DNA of 64,000 nucleotides from Ophthalmolycus amberensis (GCA_024529925.1 JAFEUB010000333.1:291001-355000); one strand, 5' to 3'; counted from the first letter of the stretch, positions 37,201-49,069 are shown. The notes: generated by a model not told the origin, from the sequence alone. A program made the numbers and translations.

Positions 37201-39741
37201 AGTTCATAGTTCACTGCTGTTTTTCTACTTCTATCACAGATGGGCAAAGAAAAGAAAGACGCCCATCAACTTAGTCCCAAGGTATGTATTTTAACACGCT
37301 TTGCACCGCAAAGACTCGATGCAGCGGTTTCATGTCGACGTAGTGGAAGCAGTCGGGACGGAAGATGGACGAGGACAAACAGCCGAGTCCTGAGTGGTAC
37401 TGTGTCTTTCACTGAGTGGAGCAGAGGTAACTCCCACCCTTTGGTATTCAGTAACACGCCCTCGCGTTGTCCTTCCCTCCCTGGTGTCCTTCCTTTGTCC
37501 TGTCTGGTCCTCCCAGGGCCGCGGTGGAGAAGCCTAAGGGCCCGAGCAGACGCAGCTCCCGGGCAGAGAAGGAGGTGGAGGAGGAGCTGGTAGCAGACAG
37601 CGGCGTCAGGAAGCGATCGGCCAGGCCTGGAACCAGCGCTGCTGTTAAAGGTGACTAACACACAAGCACCGTGTAAAGGAAAAGGTAGATTACCGCACTT
37701 TCCGGACTATAGAGCGCACCGGTATATAGGCCGCACCTGGTGATTCTTAAAAGAAAAAAGAATTTGTACACTAGATAAGCCGCACCTGGTCTATAAGCCG
37801 CAGGTGTCCCCGTTGAACAGCAAGATGCTTTTAACAGTACTACAGTTGTCTTCTTCTCTGAACATCATAACATGTCGCTAGCTTCTAAGCTAATTTTAAC
37901 ATTACGGCCAATGGGGAAATGCTAACCGCGATTAGCATTAGCGAATATAATATATATTCGTACATCTTTTCATGCAGACATACTTACAGACTAAGGTCTC
38001 TCAAGGCTACCAAACGGAAGAAGTAAAACGAAGCAGCGTGTCTTCTCATTAGAATCTAAAAGCAACGAGGCAATAACTGTTGTTGCTCGTAGCTCGTAGC
38101 TTCTGAATACCGTAGCTGTTGTGCTAGCAGCTAGCAGAGCTACGAGCAACAACAGGACTCAGGACAGCAGAGTTATATTGCAAACCAAGATGATTTATTT
38201 CTCTCACTCAAAAACACGCACACAAAAACACGCAATAACTGTTGTTGCTCGTAGCTCGTAGCTCTGCTAGCTCCTAGCACAACAGCTACGGTATTCCGTA
38301 GTCTGTAATGCAAGTATGTCTGCATGAAAAGATGTACAAAGATATATTATATATTCGCTAATGCTAATCGCGGTTAGCATTTCCCCATTGGCGGTAATGT
38401 TAAAATTAGCTTAGAAGCTAGCGAGTCGGACATGTACTGTTAAAAGCATCTTGCCGTTCAACCTTTTTTGTTAACAGTCCTAGTGAGAGGTAGGTCAAAG
38501 GTACTTCATCCATATTGTAGCGACCCTGTCAGTAACAGCTGGTAGCAGAGGGGTTGCTGGTAGCAACTGTTCTGTGTCGGGAGCTAGTAAATGTTGTGTT
38601 AGACCGGAACCGGAAGTTGCGGTTGTTGTTGTGGCGGAGAAAAGCTACGGAAAAATCCGTATATAAATCGCACCGGACTATAAGCCGACGCCTCAAAGCG
38701 TGGGGTAAAAAGTAGCGGCTTATAGTCCGAAAAGTACGGTATCTATCACTGCACATGGCGAGGGATGGGCAATATATCGATACATAGATTTAGTGATGTC
38801 AATGTCTGAAGATAGTCACGTTCTTTTGGTTCTGATATTTGTCTTTACCCACTTAGTAGTTATATCCACAGTACTGATGATTATTAATAAACAATCTCTG
38901 AAAGCTACAATAATCAACCTCCCAACAGAGAGCTGCAGGAATGAGTCCTAAAACCAGGAAGTGACTCAGCATTTTTACAATTCCTGTTCCTTCGTCTCCA
39001 AGTCGATGTGTGTTTTTAATGGTTTTGTTAGACGTCTGAAATAAAGTGTTCAACACAAGCTGAAGAGATTTTAACGTTTAGTTCTCTGATATAAAACATG
39101 TCGGTGAATCTTAAAAAGAGTCTAAATGAGACGACTAAACGAAGTCAAAGCTTCATGTCTTTAACCTGCATTCTCTCTAGTGTCCACCAGGGGGCGACTC
39201 CTCTGGTTGTATAGAAGTCTATGAGAAAATGACTCTACGTCTCTCTTGATTTATTACCTCAGTAAACATTGTAAACATGAGTTTATGGTCTCAATCTCTA
39301 GTTTCAAGTCTTCTTCAATACAGCATGATGTTCATTTAGTACATTATGGTCCATTTAGAGTCACACAGACCATAAAGCAGGGGATGCTTTAGGGCGGGGC
39401 TACACGGTGATTGACAGGTCTCTGTCTCTACGTCACTCCTCTGAAGTCCAAACATGGTCACTTCCTGTTCACCGGTTGCAAAAAACACCAACATGGTGAC
39501 GGCCGTATTCCAAGATGGCTGAACTCGAGGCTTCTAAACATCAGTCCACAAACCAATTGATGATGTCACAACGACTACGTCCACTTCGTATATACAGTCT
39601 AAGGTAGCGAGGTAGACCCTATGTCTTCTCACATATCGAACACAGGCCCCGCCCTGTTCCTGTTTCTCTGACACGTTTCTCTTCTTCTCAACAGAAACTG
39701 GAGCGAGCCCCACGCAGGCCAAACGAAGGAAGTCTAAATAG
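25537..39741 (+). CDS. ncoa6: Nuclear receptor coactivator 6
   Basis: Sixteen coding exons: 25537-25807, 25884-26039, 26163-26285, 26413-26535, 26643-27482, 27619-27750, 28678-29968, 30081-30200, 30324-30704, 31390-31632, 31737-34727, 35329-35382, 35485-35515, 37240-37281, 37517-37650, 39695-39741; about 2,324 aa (human 2,063). NCOA6 (ASC-2) bridges liganded nuclear receptors to the MLL3/4 histone methyltransferase complex. Seen: WNSVRVTFNIPRDAAERLRL near the N-terminus; WNQLPSGVLQ; SLATVQTPSHPPPPYPFGSQ; very long Gln tracts (exons 5, 7, 9); both receptor-binding LXXLL boxes, SPLLVNLLQSD (about 29800) and LNQLLDNSG (about 32945); SRPKTPNRASPRPY; STEPSEINLSPERLNASIAG; and the basic C-terminus AKRRKSK. 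Four apparent one-base frame changes (about 30171, 30482, 33798-33804, 34139-34141) break the frame. With each counted as +1 the total is divisible by three and the conserved frame continues to the end, so sequence error is more likely than gene loss. Confidence 0.93.
26800..30690 (+). repeat. ncoa6: CAG/CAA repeats coding for Gln tracts in ncoa6
   Basis: Clusters of CAG/CAA/ATG codons lie at 26800-26865, 29053-29080, 29255-29370, 29470-29545, 30382-30560 and 30650-30680, all within exons and translated as Gln-rich tracts with interspersed Met, His, Leu and Ile. CAA and CAG are mixed, which limits slippage. Human NCOA6 has Gln tracts in comparable places. Confidence 0.85.
28497..28562 (-). 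repeat. Fragment of the 3973/48190 repeat family
   Basis: In reverse complement this reads AACATTTAGGGGGATTAATTGGCAG then GAATATAATATTCATAA, matching the left part of the copies at 3973 and 36661. It lies in ncoa6 intron 6. Confidence 0.55.
31174..31206. repeat. (CA)n microsatellite
   Basis: About 14 CA units in ncoa6 intron 9. Confidence 0.9.
35085..35097 (+). promoter_or_regulatory. Consensus CTCF-like core motif
   Basis: CCAGCAGGGGGCG matches the published CTCF core (CCASYAGRKGGCR) at every position. It sits in ncoa6 intron 11, preceded by GCATTCTCTCTACTGA and followed by AGTCCTCTGGTTG, the same surroundings as in the dispersed repeat copies at 39184 and 46770. Confidence 0.55.
35306..35331 (+). 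repeat. ncoa6: Poly-C tract and NAGNAG acceptor at ncoa6 exon 12
   Basis: A run of about 21 C forms the polypyrimidine tract, ending in CAGCAG. Either AG can be used with the frame kept, adding or omitting one alanine codon (exon start at 35329 or 35332). Confidence 0.7.
35580..36471. mobile_element. PIF/Harbinger-like MITE, 892 bp
   Basis: The left end TGCTGCGTTCACACCGGTCG and onward for about 37 bp is the exact reverse complement of the right end (CGACCGGTGTGAACGCAGCA). The element is flanked on both sides by TTA (35577-35579 and 36472-36474), the three-base duplication typical of PIF/Harbinger elements. Inside are repeated subterminal words such as CGCGATTTTGCG near 35670, 36371 and 36420. 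No transposase frame is present, so it is non-autonomous. It lies in ncoa6 intron 13. Confidence 0.85.
36661..36785 (+). repeat. Fragment of the 3973/48190 repeat family
   Basis: AAAGGAACCGTGTGGGACAT, TTAGGGGTTAATTGGCAG, GAATCGTTATGTTTTCAT match the left half of the copy at 3973. Only one end is present. Confidence 0.55.
36810..36945 (+). repeat. Purine-rich tract (GGA/ACAGG repeats)
   Basis: Nearly all A and G, with irregular repeats of AGGAGGACAGG and GAGGGAGG units. It lies in ncoa6 intron 13. Such a tract can form unusual DNA structure, though nothing here shows it does. Confidence 0.7.
37691..38741. mobile_element. Fold-back DNA element, about 1.05 kb
   Basis: The ends TACCGCACTTTCCGGACTAT and ATAGTCCGAAAAGTACGGTA are imperfect inverted repeats. 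A longer inner pair of about 125 bp (37868-37995 and 38298-38433) shares GCTAACCGCGATTAGCATTA and AAAAGATGTAC with its reverse complement, and a third pair near 38085-38160 and 38240-38295 repeats GTTGTTGCTCGTAGCTCGTAG. There is no coding frame. Flanking TA on both sides is compatible with a TA duplication but is not decisive. It lies in ncoa6 intron 15. Confidence 0.75.
39148..39602 (+). repeat. CTCF-motif repeat family, copy B
   Basis: The most complete forward copy: TGCATTCTCTCTAGTGTCCA, CACCAGGGGGCGACTCCTCT, CTTCTTCAATACAGCATGAT, GGATGCTTTAGGGCGGGGCT, then CCAAGATGGCTG and CTACGTCCACTTCG. The CTCF-like core is at 39184-39196 on the + strand. It sits in the last intron of ncoa6. Confidence 0.8.
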
Positions 39742-40115
39742 ACACAACCAGCGTTGTGTGAAGCCTGTGAACCGTACTGTAAATGTTTCTCTGTGAATCC
39801 GTTCCTCTGCCCCCCACTCCCCCTAGATTATGAACTCTTCAGTGGAGGAAGAAACCAATGTACAGATTGTGTTTTAAAATAATTATTGTCCACGCTTATC
39901 ATGTGAGATTGTAGTTAGTGTGTGCAATACGGTATGTGTTTTCTGTTTGTTTTATATATATATTGAATGCTGGATTAATCACGTGAAGACTGACGATGGA
40001 GCTTGTCATGATTGTATAATTATGTTGTAAAACTGAATTAAATTTTCTACTGCTTTTTGTCCTGTGACTGTTGAACTGAGTCTAATTCTTGTAAGAACTG
40101 AATTAAAGTACAATT
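39742..40115 (+). other. ncoa6: ncoa6 3'UTR (probable)
   Basis: Short AT-rich tail after the ncoa6 stop. ATTAAA polyadenylation-type signals lie at 40037-40042 and 40102-40107; the first is followed by a T-rich stretch. It ends just before the top1 promoter region, so the two genes are spaced closely, tail to head. Confidence 0.5.
40037..40042 (+). terminator. ncoa6: Candidate ncoa6 polyadenylation signal
   Basis: ATTAAA in CTGAATTAAATTTTCTAC, followed by GCTTTTTGTCCTGTG. A second ATTAAA at 40102 is the alternative. Confidence 0.4.
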
Positions 40116-40199
40116 AATGAGCATAAATAGTGTTAAATGAAGCAGGAAGAACGATGCTCCAGGTGATGTCCTTTATGGATGTAATATATAAAATATATG

Positions 40200-40415
40200 A
40201 AAAGTAGTGTAACTGTAACGCAGAGTATCCACACCTGACTTGGTATTTTGGTTCAGGTAGGCACCACGCAGAGTATTTTCCTGTGTCAGTGTGAGCATGC
40301 GCAGTGTGCAGACGCTGGGACTCCATTCGGCAGAGGTTTCCCTGAGCCTCTGCATCCCGAACAGCTGTCCGCTGTGATAATAACTTCACCGGCTCTGCAC
40401 ACAAACACCCCGACC
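40200..40415 (+). promoter_or_regulatory. top1: Probable top1 promoter and 5'UTR
   Basis: The 200 bases before the top1 start codon hold an NRF1-type GCATGCGC at 40295-40302 and no TATA box, as is usual for housekeeping genes. The stretch is moderately GC-rich. Its left edge is set by the end of ncoa6. Confidence 0.45.
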
Positions 40416-43400
40416 ATGAGCGCAGATCATGCACACGGGAACTCGCAGGTAACCATGTAGTCAATAAATCATATTTATGTTAATCAGCTTTGTGTTCATT
40501 CCTTTGTAATAACTGGCTGAGTGTGAATTGTAATTATGTGGAATAACGCTACAGCTAATATAATAAGTTCCTATTTGTATAAACTTTAGATTTATGTGTC
40601 GTGTAATGTAGTTTATTTTTGGCAAAAAAATAAATTTCTGTATTTCCAGGGTTCATTTTGTGTGCCTATTGAAACTTGAATAATCGAGCTTACCGGCATT
40701 TCCAAAATTGCAATATTGAAATCGTCTTTTTTCATAATTTCCAGGTCAATTGTGGATCCAAAGGAAGCGGTAGGTCCTCTGAAGAGGCTTCATTGTATCT
40801 CTATTCTCTCTGATGTGCAGCCGGACCCGCGATCTGTCTGCTGTTTAGTTCTTTAAAAGGACAGAAATGGCGTCCCAGAGACTAAGTCCCTTCTCCTCCA
40901 CTCTGTTGCGGCTATTGTTCAAAAAGAGGGTCTGGAATGCACACTTGCGAGCCTCTGATTGTGAATCTGTTTGTGTGCACCGACGGGGCCTGGCGTCGTG
41001 TTTATTTTGCATGCTCGGTTTTGACAATATGCGCGTGCAATAACGGTGAATTTTGGAGCCGAAAGTGGCCGATTTGGGGCTGAGGACTTAGTCTCTGCGC
41101 CATTTTCTTTTTCTGCGTGCGGCGGCCGAACTGTGTGCCGTGATATGGAGGCGAGAGCTGGGCGTTGATCGGCTCCCCTCGGCCCCCGTACCTCAGCAGC
41201 AGCAGCAGCAGACACCCGGCCTCCATCTCCGTGCTGCAGGCCTTTATACCCGCACACACCTGGGGGTGAAAACTTCCAAGTCACACAGAGGAGAAAGTTG
41301 CATTGTTATTAAACGCGTATATATGCATAGAGCAGTGCATTTAATCTGCACGAACCACAGAGTACCCGTTACTCCTGCAAAGTTCAGAGCACTTTGTTTT
41401 AATTGGTGCCTGATGTGAAGCAGAACACTGTGTGTGAATTGATTTGGTTTTATTATTATTTGGGGATGTGCGTTACTGTTTCATAGAGCAGATAATAACC
41501 AGTTTATTAAAACTGCCATGACAACAGGGCGCCACGAGGTGATGATCAAGCCAAAACGGGTCTTTCTCTCAGCGGGGAACATTTTAATATTAGACTCAGA
41601 AATGATTGTGACAGAGTAATCATGTGAATAGCTGCACTGAGAGAAGCTGAAGGCTTCATCAGCGTACAGGTGTGGCCACAGAGGATGAAGATGGAGGATT
41701 GTAGGTCAGCGTGTATATAAACATGGAGGAAATAGATTTGTTTTTATGTCTGTTGACAGTATTTTGTGATTTATGACGTGATATAAAGAGATATCTATAA
41801 TCCTCTCTGTAAAAACCTTTGACTTTAATATCTCAACATGAAACGAGAATTTTGAACCTGGCTTTATTTAATATTCATGTTCAATGTTCACATTAAATCA
41901 TAACATTTTAGAAAACATGTAATTCAAAAAACAACCCCGTTCACTTGCAGACAGATGCTTTTTAAAAGTTGTCTGCTTGTGTTCTTACACTTCTCAGCTC
42001 AAGTAAACACAAAGTGACGTCCACAGTCATTCTCAGAGACATGTTTGGCAAAAGAAAGATGTAATGCCGTGAAACAGGTTTCTCTCTCGTTTGTGTCGCA
42101 GACGCCCACAAACATAAAGACAAGCACAAAGACAAAGAACACCGACACAAAGACCACAAGAAAGACAAGGAGCGAGAGAAGATCAAGCACAGCAACAGGT
42201 AGGAGCTCTGCTTCCGTCATCGTGGACTAAACTCCAGTTGTTCCTGCGTGTAAACTGATCAATGCAGGTTTCCTGCAGCTCCTGCTGATCATCGGGCCTG
42301 CTTGCGTGTTGGCTTCATATCCTGTTATGAGCTGCAGCTTTTAGCTGTTGAGTCTGAATCTTTAATGACAGAAGTCTGTGCATGTGGGAACAAACACACA
42401 CTTGAGAGAATCTCCCAGGGTGCACTCTGAGGAATAACTAGAACCATGTGAGCCATGGGAACCACGTCCGGCAGCGCTGGGCCTCATGAGCTTCCTAAAG
42501 GACCGGGCTGATGTGGTGCAGACAAAACCCACAACAATCCCGGTTCAGTTCTTGGGGCTGTGAGGGGGCTTTAACTGTTGTGCTTTCAACAAACCTTCAA
42601 GAACTCTTTCTTCCAAAGAGGGTTTCTTTGGGGGGGGGGGGGGGGGTGATTGACAAAGTCTCTTAATGGAACCCTTAGTTTCACAAAGGAACCTTCAGTT
42701 CTTCAGTTCTTCGGTGGAACCTCATCCCTTCAGGAAGAACCCTGAACATTAAGAGCGTAGTGCTGATTTCATTGACGTTAATAGAACCCTGTTATGTTGA
42801 ATCAGACAACATTCATCTCAACGAGTCCATGAAAGACATCTGCAGAGCATTTGTCATGTGGGTGTCCCGTCCTCTCTTTGTCCCGTCCTCTCTTTGTCCC
42901 GTCGTCTCTTTGTCCCAGTCTTCTCTTTGTCCCGTGTAAATACTTTTGGGCTGAAGGATGTTTGTCTGCGTTCTTATTCTCATTCTTTGGTAAAAGTAGT
43001 TTTAATTGAATACGTCTGGTGGTCGGTGTTTTGTCAACGACATCTTTTTTGTGTCTGACCGTCTCACACTTGACCTCTGACCTCTCAGCGAACACAAGGA
43101 GCACTCTGAGAAGAAGCACAGAGACAAAGAGAAGCTGAAGCACAGCAACGGCAGCTCAGACAAGCACAGGGAGAAACACCGAGAGAAGAGGAGAGAAGAC
43201 AAGGTTCGTCAACGGGAAGTCTCATTTAAGGCCTTCAAGTCTCAATCTGTTGTTTGTTTTCATCAGGACATCATTTCTACTTTGTAACATCAACTTAAAA
43301 AGTCGTCCAGTTCAAGTTTAGTACATTTGACTTCGTATTTTCCCCGTTTTCCCGCAGATCAAAACATCCCAAGTAGAAAAGCCAAAAAAGGAGAAAGAGA

Positions 43401-46400
43401 ATGGATACGTGAGGTAAACAGCGTAGCTTTGTCCTGTCCGATGTGATGAGGAAGACATGTTGGACAGAAGTGCTTCGTCATTGTTTGGTCATGATCATCG
43501 AGATGCTTCGTCGCTAATATTCAGCTCGATGTCTTCGATGTTTGACGCAGAGAAAGAAGTCCGGCCGCCATTAAGAGCGAACCCGAAGAAGACAACGGCT
43601 TCTACTCGTCTCCCCAACACAACAAGACGTCCAAACGAGAGTACCACGATGAAGGGTGCGCGTCTAAACAAGGTTTATTTAAACAGATCTTCATGCTTCC
43701 TGTTCTGTCATCTGAGGCGCAGTTTCGACCAATCGATACGTTTGCTTTTCAGATTTGAATACAAGCCCAAAAAAGTGAAGACGGAGCACGACAAGAAGGC
43801 CAAGAAGAGGAAACATGAGGACGAAGAGGACGAGGAGGACGAGGTGCGTCACGTTTCTTTGTTTACGCTGATTATTACGTTCTCGTGTGTTCGTGCTCCC
43901 CACATTCATTCTGTCCTCTTCACTCGCTTTCAGGACATCAAGCCCAAGAAGAAGACAAAAGACAAGAAGGCCACGGAGGGAAAGAAAGGCAAAAAAGAGG
44001 AGGAGGAGAAGTGGAAATGGTGAGATGACGTTCAGGGACTAAGATTAGATGAGATAGAAGTTTATTAATCCTGAAGGAAATGCTTGTGCCAGCGTTTCAT
44101 TAAGATTACAAGAGAAGAATAGAATAACAACTATTAGGTGTACAATAAATAATTAAAATAGAATACAATAGCAATGAGAGTAAGATAAACAAATACTGAA
44201 AAATAATTCAACTAAAATAGAAAAAGTAAAACACAACATCACAGATAGTAAAATACAAAGTGTGTAAGAAGTGATACCAACACTAGAGCCGAATAGAAAC
44301 TACAATATAAAAGTGATATTCAGCATCATCTTCAGGGTGATACAGTAGAAAGTTATATCGCACATCGATTAATGAAAATATCATTTCACATTAAATGAAA
44401 TGTAATACAGCACACTGGTGTGGTTATTATTGTTGTTATAGATCATTTGTCAGTTGTCCCTCCTGTAGAAGGGGGAGGGGTTATATAGTTTGATGGTCTC
44501 AGGTAGAAAAGACTTCCTGTGGTGGTCCGTGGTCTGTGGTGGTCTGTGGTGGTCTGTGGTGGTCTGTGGTGGTCCTCGGTGGTCTGTGTTGGTCTGTGTT
44601 GGTCTGTGGTGGTCCGTGGTCTGTGGTGGTCTGTGGTGGTCTGTGGTGGTCCTCGGTGGTCTCAGTCCACGTCTGAAGAGACTCTGAAGTGACTTCAGTG
44701 AGGCGTTCAGGGTACGAGAGGCGTTGCCCAGAATACTGAGTAGTTTCCTCATCAAAATAGTTTCCTTTCCTCAGGAAGTGACACAGCAATTACAGTTAGC
44801 TGATGTAAACAGCCACTGAGAAGCAGGGCGGCCATGTTGTCGTCCTTTCTCTCACGGCTGTGTGTTCCACGTCGTCAGGTGGGAGGAGGAACGAGCCACC
44901 GACGGATCCAAATGGCGCTTCCTTGAGCACAAGGGTCCAGTGTTTGCTCCGCCGTATGAAGCCATGCCTGACAAAGTCAAGTTCTACTATGATGGTGAGT
45001 CCGTCACACATACATATGTATATTACATTATTAAAAACACAGAAATGTGTGTCTCTACGGGTTAATAGTAATTACTACAATCTGATTTCTTTCCTGTATT
45101 CGTAGGTAAGCCCATGAAACTGAATGCTCCTGCCGAGGAGGTTGCTACGTTTTTCGCCAAGATGTTGGATCACGAGTACACCACCAAGGACATCTTCAGG
45201 AAGAACTTCTTCAAGGACTGGAGGAAGGTGAGGAAGATGATCTCCAGCCGCTGGGACCTGTTTGAGTCCGTGCACGCCTCATCGGTCTTCTCTGTCACCT
45301 TTTAGGAAATGACATCGGAGGAGAAATCAAAGCTCAGCGACCTGAACAAGTGCGACTTCGGTGAGATGAGCGAGTACTTCAAGGCCCAATCAGAAGCCAG
45401 GAAACAGATGTCCAAAGCGGAGAAACAGGTCGGCCTGCATCCACGCAGACGCTCCCAAACCCCTGAAAGCATTACGTCACCGTCGTGGTATTTTTGTTGT
45501 GATTGTATTTTCATGCGCTTTTGCAGAAAATCAAAGAGGAGAACGAGAGAGTCCTCCAGGAGTACGGTTTCTGCATCATGGACAACCACAAGGAGCGGAT
45601 CGGAAACTTCCGCATCGAGCCGCCGGGACTGTTCCGAGGACGAGGAGATCACCCGAAGATGGGGATGCTGAAACGCCGCATCAGACCCCAAGACATCATC
45701 ATTAACTGTAGCAAGTGGGTCACATCACCGTCACCGGTATCACCGATATCACCGGTATCACTGCCACGGATATTTATCCTTCTTCTACATAGCGTCTGTT
45801 TCTGGCAACAATGTCTTGATGTCACCACTCTAACCACCATTGTTTGACAGACGAGCGTCGCTCCTTTATGTTTATTATCTATTTGTTTGACAGCAGACTT
45901 GATCTCATAGTTTGTGTAGATGAGCTCGTCACCGCTCAGTCTGACGGCCGTAACGTTAGAGGACGACGAGATTTTGAACTTGGGGCTGCACGGTGATGTG
46001 GTGTATTGCACTGGTTTCCCCACACAGGCAACAGGGGCCGGGGTTCGATTCCCGGGTTGGACGGTGTGACCCCCCCTACTCTATGTGGACCCTGAGTTTA
46101 TTTCTGTGGATGCACAGGAAGACTTAATGCTGGTAGTACGTCTAGTACTGAGTTTTTACCACAAGGTGGCGCTGTGGAACCGTTGTAGGTGAGGTCACAT
46201 GAAAGTACATGGTGTGACGAGTGTGTGAGTATAAGAGTGCTGTGTGAACATGTAACAGAATATATTAAGTGTGTGTTTGTGGAAGTTATTGGTCCGTCAG
46301 AAGGACACATGCAGACTCTCTCTTTGTGTTCTCTTAACCCTTCAGTCCCTGTTCGACCTCTCCTTTCCACTTTCTTTCCTCTTCATCTCCTCCCGTCCAT

Positions 46401-46477
46401 CTTCTGACGGCCATGTTGTGATTTATAGACAGCGGGAAGACTTTTCTTTTTGTGTCCGTCACTCCGTACCTAACGGG

Positions 46478-46540
<63 letters not shown>

Positions 46541-49069
46541 AGAACAATAACATGACCCAGGGAGGGCAAGTGGAGCCCCACATACTGGTTATAAAGGAGT
46601 TTGTTGTACATTTCGCTATCGTCCCATAGCTGTGTTTTTACAATATAATGTTAATCTTAGACTGACCCATTGACATGAAAAGAAAGCCCAAATATTTTTT
46701 AGAGGTACATTTCTTTTTTCAGGTCTGAAATAAATCAGGCGGCAACCTCCGGTGCATTCTCTCTAGTGTCCACCAGGGGGCGACTCCTCTGGTTGTATAG
46801 AAGTCTATGAGAAAATGACTCTACTTCTCTCTTGATTTATTACCTCAGTAAACAATGTAAACATGAGTTTATGGTCTCAATCTCTAGTTTCAAGTCTTCT
46901 TCAATACAGCATGATGTTCATTTAGTACATTATGGTCCATTTAGAGTCACACAGACCATAAAGCAGGGGATGCTTTAGGGCGGGGCTACACAGTGATTGA
47001 CAGGTCTCTACCACGTTGATGTCCGGTCTTAAAGTTGTCCGTGTTTTTGTCTTGCAACTTTAACCCTTTCAGTGTGTTTTCACTTCATGAAAGTTAATCG
47101 TAACATTTTGGTTGTTATTCTGTGTCACTACTGCCAAGATGGCGACGGGCGGATCTGCTCACTTTGAGCCTCAATACGACTCTTCAGAAACCTCTGTTGT
47201 GACGTCACGGAGACGACGGAGAAAAACATACGTAGGGGACAGATTCCACGCTTATTTCTGGTAAACCTGCCTTTCTTCTGCAGGGACTCCAAGCAGCCGA
47301 AACCTCCCCCGGGGACAAAGTGGAAGGAGCTTCGACATGACAACAAGGTGACCTGGCTGGCCTCTTGGACGGAGAACATCCAGGGATCCATCAAGTACAT
47401 CATGTTGAATCCAAGCTCCAGGATCAAGGTACCCTCAGCTTCAACTCTCAAATAACAGACTTAATCCTAAATGTCAATTTCTCCAGTTATTCATTGATGG
47501 AAACAAAAAATCCAGCATTTCTCTGTTAAATTAACTGGTTTTGTGTGTGTGTGTGTGCGTGTGTGTGTGTGTGTGTGTGTGCGTGCGTGCGTGTGTGCGT
47601 GCAGTGCGTGCGTGCGTGCGTGCGTGCGTGCGCGTGTGTGTGTGCAGGGGGAGAAGGACTGGCAGAAATATGAGACTGCTCGTCGGTTGAAGAAGTGTGT
47701 GGATCGCATCCGTACCCAGTATAGAGAGGACTGGAAGTCAAAAGAGATGAGGATCCGGCAGAGAGCGGTGGCTCTTTATTTCATAGACAAGGTGAGGAGA
47801 AGTACAAAAAACTAAAAAACAACCTGGTTTATTACAACCACCATCTAATCTTTGTGATTCATCTAGGAGCACTGGATGGAGAATGAAATGTACCATCATA
47901 GTAAAGCTAACCCTCAACGTTACAATGAAATGCTGGAATTTTAAATTCGCTACATGTAGCGTCCAAAACTAGCAGCAGAGTTTAAAAAAAAAGGGGTTTT
48001 ATTTCATTCAATTTCCCTCGAACATGTTGGTTGAAAACAAAATCTTTTTCTTCCCGAACATTCTGCGGTTTATCTCGACACGCTCTAGATAGTCGCAACG
48101 GTTAATGCACAACTCGTTCCACAACATAATCCACACAACACGCTCTGCTCCCCTCAGGGGGTCTCATGGAAGAAATAGAATATAATAATAGAGGTGCAGT
48201 GTGTAGGATGTGGCGCCATCTAGTGGTGAGGTGGCAGATCGCAACCAGGAACACATACTTATTAATGGTATATTCCTTTTCTGCCAAAAGATCCCCATAA
48301 ATGCGACACACTGTTCTTAATAAGTATGTTTTCTTTAGTTTATAATCTCCTGAGAATTAGAATGGTTGTATTTTCTTTAGCTAAGAAAGAATAGTTTATA
48401 TCTTTACACATCCCGAACAAAGAGGGTTTATTTGAACCGAAACCCAACAAACAAATGTAAATTCAGCCACAAAGCCCTGAACACAAAACACTGCCATGCG
48501 TTTTCATGTTTTTGTTTAGCCTACTGTAGTTCTACACGTTCTCAGTTGGTTGCAATCTACAACCTCACCACTAGATGCCGCCAAAATCCCACACACTTTA
48601 ACCACAAGGGCTTTTTACTGTCGGTAAGTTCAGAGAACAAATCCTGAGAAAACTCAAGTCTTGATAATGCTCACGATGTGTGATCACGTTACTTCTGTAG
48701 CTTGCACTGAGGGCGGGTAACGAAAAGGAGGAAGGTGAGACGGCGGACACCGTCGGGTGCTGCTCGCTGCGGGTGGAGCACATCAAGCTGTACCCCAAGA
48801 TGGACGACCAGGAGTACGTGGTGGAGTTTGACTTCTTGGGAAAGGACTCCATCCGCTACTACAACAAGATCCCCGTGGAGAAGAGGGTGAGAAGGAGAAG
48901 TTAAAGCACAAGACTGTGGTTTTCATGAGGGTGGTGTTGGGTGTGAATGAAGTGTTAATGAGATAAGAAGTCGCCTCCCTGAGGAGGATGTTTGCACAGA
49001 CAGGTGATCAGGCACTAAAAGCTTTCCGTCAGCGCTGCCTCGGGGTGGTCTGCTTCCTGCTGTTACCAG

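Noticed and set aside
37319..37428. Extra ncoa6 exon encoding MDEDKQPSPEW
   Set aside because: Its phase fits neither neighbour, whereas joining 37281 directly to 37517 gives the continuous PINLVPRAAVEKPKGP.
25537..39741. ncoa6 as a pseudogene
   Set aside because: Splice sites, both LXXLL boxes and the C-terminus are intact and frame changes are single bases mostly in short homopolymers, so sequence error is more likely.
45983..46070. tRNA gene
   Set aside because: A- and B-box-like words are present but no cloverleaf or anticodon arm can be drawn; it fits a SINE head.
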